In this document: positions 62,360-64,000 of the stretch, in pieces
How positions within the stretch are numbered: the stretch's first letter is position 1
Layout of the letters: each line of letters starts with the position of its first letter
Source of the DNA: Eudromia elegans
Taxonomy: Eukaryota > Chordata > Aves > Tinamiformes > Tinamidae
Assembly (NCBI GenBank): GCA_003342815.1
Contig: PTEX01000119.1
Coordinates: 1,600,135 to 1,664,134 of the forward strand
Direction of reading: 5' to 3'
Length of the DNA stretch: 64,000 nt
The notes under the pieces: generated by a model
What the model was told of the DNA's origin: nothing
What the model saw: only the letters and a program-made list of their open reading frames with translations
Database searches by the model: none
Translations under genes and position numbers: made by a program

Positions 62360-63905
62360 AGAAGGCAGGGGCAGCACCGCAGACTGCTGTAATGTGCAAA
62401 ATAACCCTTTACCACCGAATAATGACTGAGATTACATCAAACCTTAACAAAAAACGTGGTTCAAGTCAACATCAAGTTACCGGTGGTGCCTTCTATCTGA
62501 GGTTGGAGATTATGTGGCTTTGCATCCCAATCTATTACAGAATCAGGACATTTTTTGAGCTCCTATGGCTGGTGATTTGCTTCACAAATGGGCAATCAAA
62601 CCCCCCTCTTGGGATTCCTGCTTAGCCTTTAGAGAGGATCTATCACTTAGCATTTGAGAAAGGGGCTGTTACTGTTAATGTTGCAGACATTTTAACCTGT
62701 TTGCATTTAGGCTTGGTTTATTTTATCCTTTGCTTTGCCAAGAAAAAAAAAATGCTGCTTTTTTTGCTGCTTGTGTTTGGCCTCACATCGTTTCATACCA
62801 GGCTTTCTTATATGCAGTGTCAATGTATAAACGATTTTGAATTGACTGACCTAGGACGTGTCACCACAGGAAAGTGGCTGGTGCTGCATGCTGGACCAGG
62901 GAAGGGAGCACCAGCTGGCCTGGCTTGCCTCAAAGCAGCATGATTTCATCCCGAAAGGAGGCAGATGGGTCTGTGGTGATGACTGGAAGGGACTGATAGG
63001 ATCACAGAAGCACAGAGTGGTTGGGGCTGGAAGGGACCTCTGGAGATCATCTCGCCCAAACGATGATAGTGATCCTAAAATCTGTTTTTGGTTGTACCGT
63101 TGGCTCAGGTGCAAGATCACAGAAAAAAAAGTGGACATGGGGAGCAACAAGTACCATTTTCTAGTGCTTTGTTGCAGGGTCGTGTGTTTTTTTGCCACCG
63201 GAGGAGTACATACAAGAGAAGCAGAGCGGGTACGTCCTGCAGCAGCCCGTGGCGCCTCGGGAAAGCTTTGCTCGGAACCGCTGCCTCTGGGCACGTCGCG
63301 CAACAGCTCACGGAGGCGAGAGCTGCAGCCTGCCCCGACAGCAGCCGCGGCTGCCGGACAGCCGGATGTGGCAGGCCTTGGAAGCGGCTTCAAACACCAG
63401 CAGGTCTGAGGGCGAACCGTCTTTATTGCTCGTAATTACAGAAGATTCATTATCTTTCTCCTCACAGCAGGGCAAAAATGCATTTTTACCTGTGAGCAAC
63501 ATAAATAGCAGGCCCTGCTGAATATATATATTTTTTTAATATTTTCCTCTGATACTTTTTTTTGGTCTTGTCTAATTCTTAGAAAAAGAGTTTTCTTTCT
63601 ACTAGACTTTTCTTTCCCTATCTATTCTCACTCCTAAAGCCAAAGCAAACAACAGAGATTACCAGCTGATAGTGTCCTTACTGATTCCTTTGTTGACACT
63701 TCTCTTAACTTTTTTTTCTTATCTCTACTACCATAAAATAATTAGAATTAACTAAATATTGATCAAATAAAATGAGGAGTAAACAGCGCAGTGCCCCTCC
63801 TTCTGAGTTAGTCATCAGATAGGCAGGCTGCAGCAAAGAGCACCTGACTGAACTGAGTCAGGCACCTCAGCAACGAGGTTTAGGGCATCTCTCTTGAAAC
63901 TATTT
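62360..63905. other. Intergenic sequence with CR1 stub
   Basis: Apart from the CR1 fragment at 62995-63085, the tract is AT-rich with short T runs. A GC-richer patch lies at 63220-63380. No gene is seen. Confidence 0.6.
62995..63085 (-). mobile_element. CR1 LINE 3' end fragment, minus orientation
   Basis: GGATCACAGAAGCACAGAGT, then GGTTGGGGCTGGAAGGGACC and TCTGGAGATCATCTCGCCCA are the reverse complement of a CR1 3' end. It is truncated to about 90 bp and lies 0.6 kb after the long inverted repeat. Confidence 0.8.
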
Positions 63906-64000
63906 CTTCCTTCCTTCCTTCCTTCCTTCCTTCCTTCCTTCCTTCCTTCCTTCCTTCCTTCCTTCCTTCCTTCCTTCCTTCCTTCCTTCCTTCCTTCCTT
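63906..64000 (+). repeat. CTTC tetranucleotide microsatellite, runs off the window
   Basis: A pure CTTC array of at least 95 bp extends beyond the right edge. It is the reverse complement of the GGAA array at 22166-22260, without shared flanks. Confidence 0.97.

Overview
The window looks like avian nuclear DNA. It has an intact vertebrate multi-exon gene with very short introns, sparse interspersed repeats whose recognisable members are all CR1-type LINE fragments, and many GC-rich minisatellites. A sauropsid other than a bird is not strictly excluded. Three runs of N (4852-5555, 21871-22165, 50624-50803) show a draft assembly. Each falls in or beside GC-rich or tandem-repeat sequence.

I can support only one protein-coding gene: GADD45G on the minus strand. 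Its coding span is 36624-37611 in four exons with canonical splice sites, and it encodes an intact 159-residue protein. It has a TATA box, a CCAAT box and GC boxes inside a CpG island (about 36960-38070), and a polyadenylation signal at 36075-36080. It encodes a stress- and differentiation-induced member of the L7Ae/Gadd45 fold family. In birds this gene is expected on the Z chromosome by conserved synteny with human 9q22; that is family knowledge and is not seen here.

The rest is non-coding by my reading. Positions 1-36060 are an intergenic tract with a gapped CpG-rich block (about 4560-6220), minisatellites (17-bp unit at 6225-6437, 12-bp unit at 26029-26196), a CR1 element split by a GGGAA/GGAA microsatellite (21625-22480), and several AT-rich, motif-dense stretches that resemble developmental enhancers. 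Upstream of the gene, positions 38070-64000 hold two CTCF-like sites in the same orientation (39355 and 44536), twin GGTGCC hexamer arrays (47021-47238 and 47874-47910), a 69-bp minisatellite interrupted by a gap (50542-51110), a 16-bp GAGCTC-bearing minisatellite (57001-57846), a perfect 51-bp inverted repeat (62230-62359) and a terminal CTTC array.

The layout fits a developmental gene alone in a regulatory desert: a small inducible gene with candidate long-range enhancers on both sides and possible insulator sites upstream. Enhancer and insulator calls are inferences from composition and motifs only. The strongest unexplained structure is the perfect inverted repeat near 62.3 kb.
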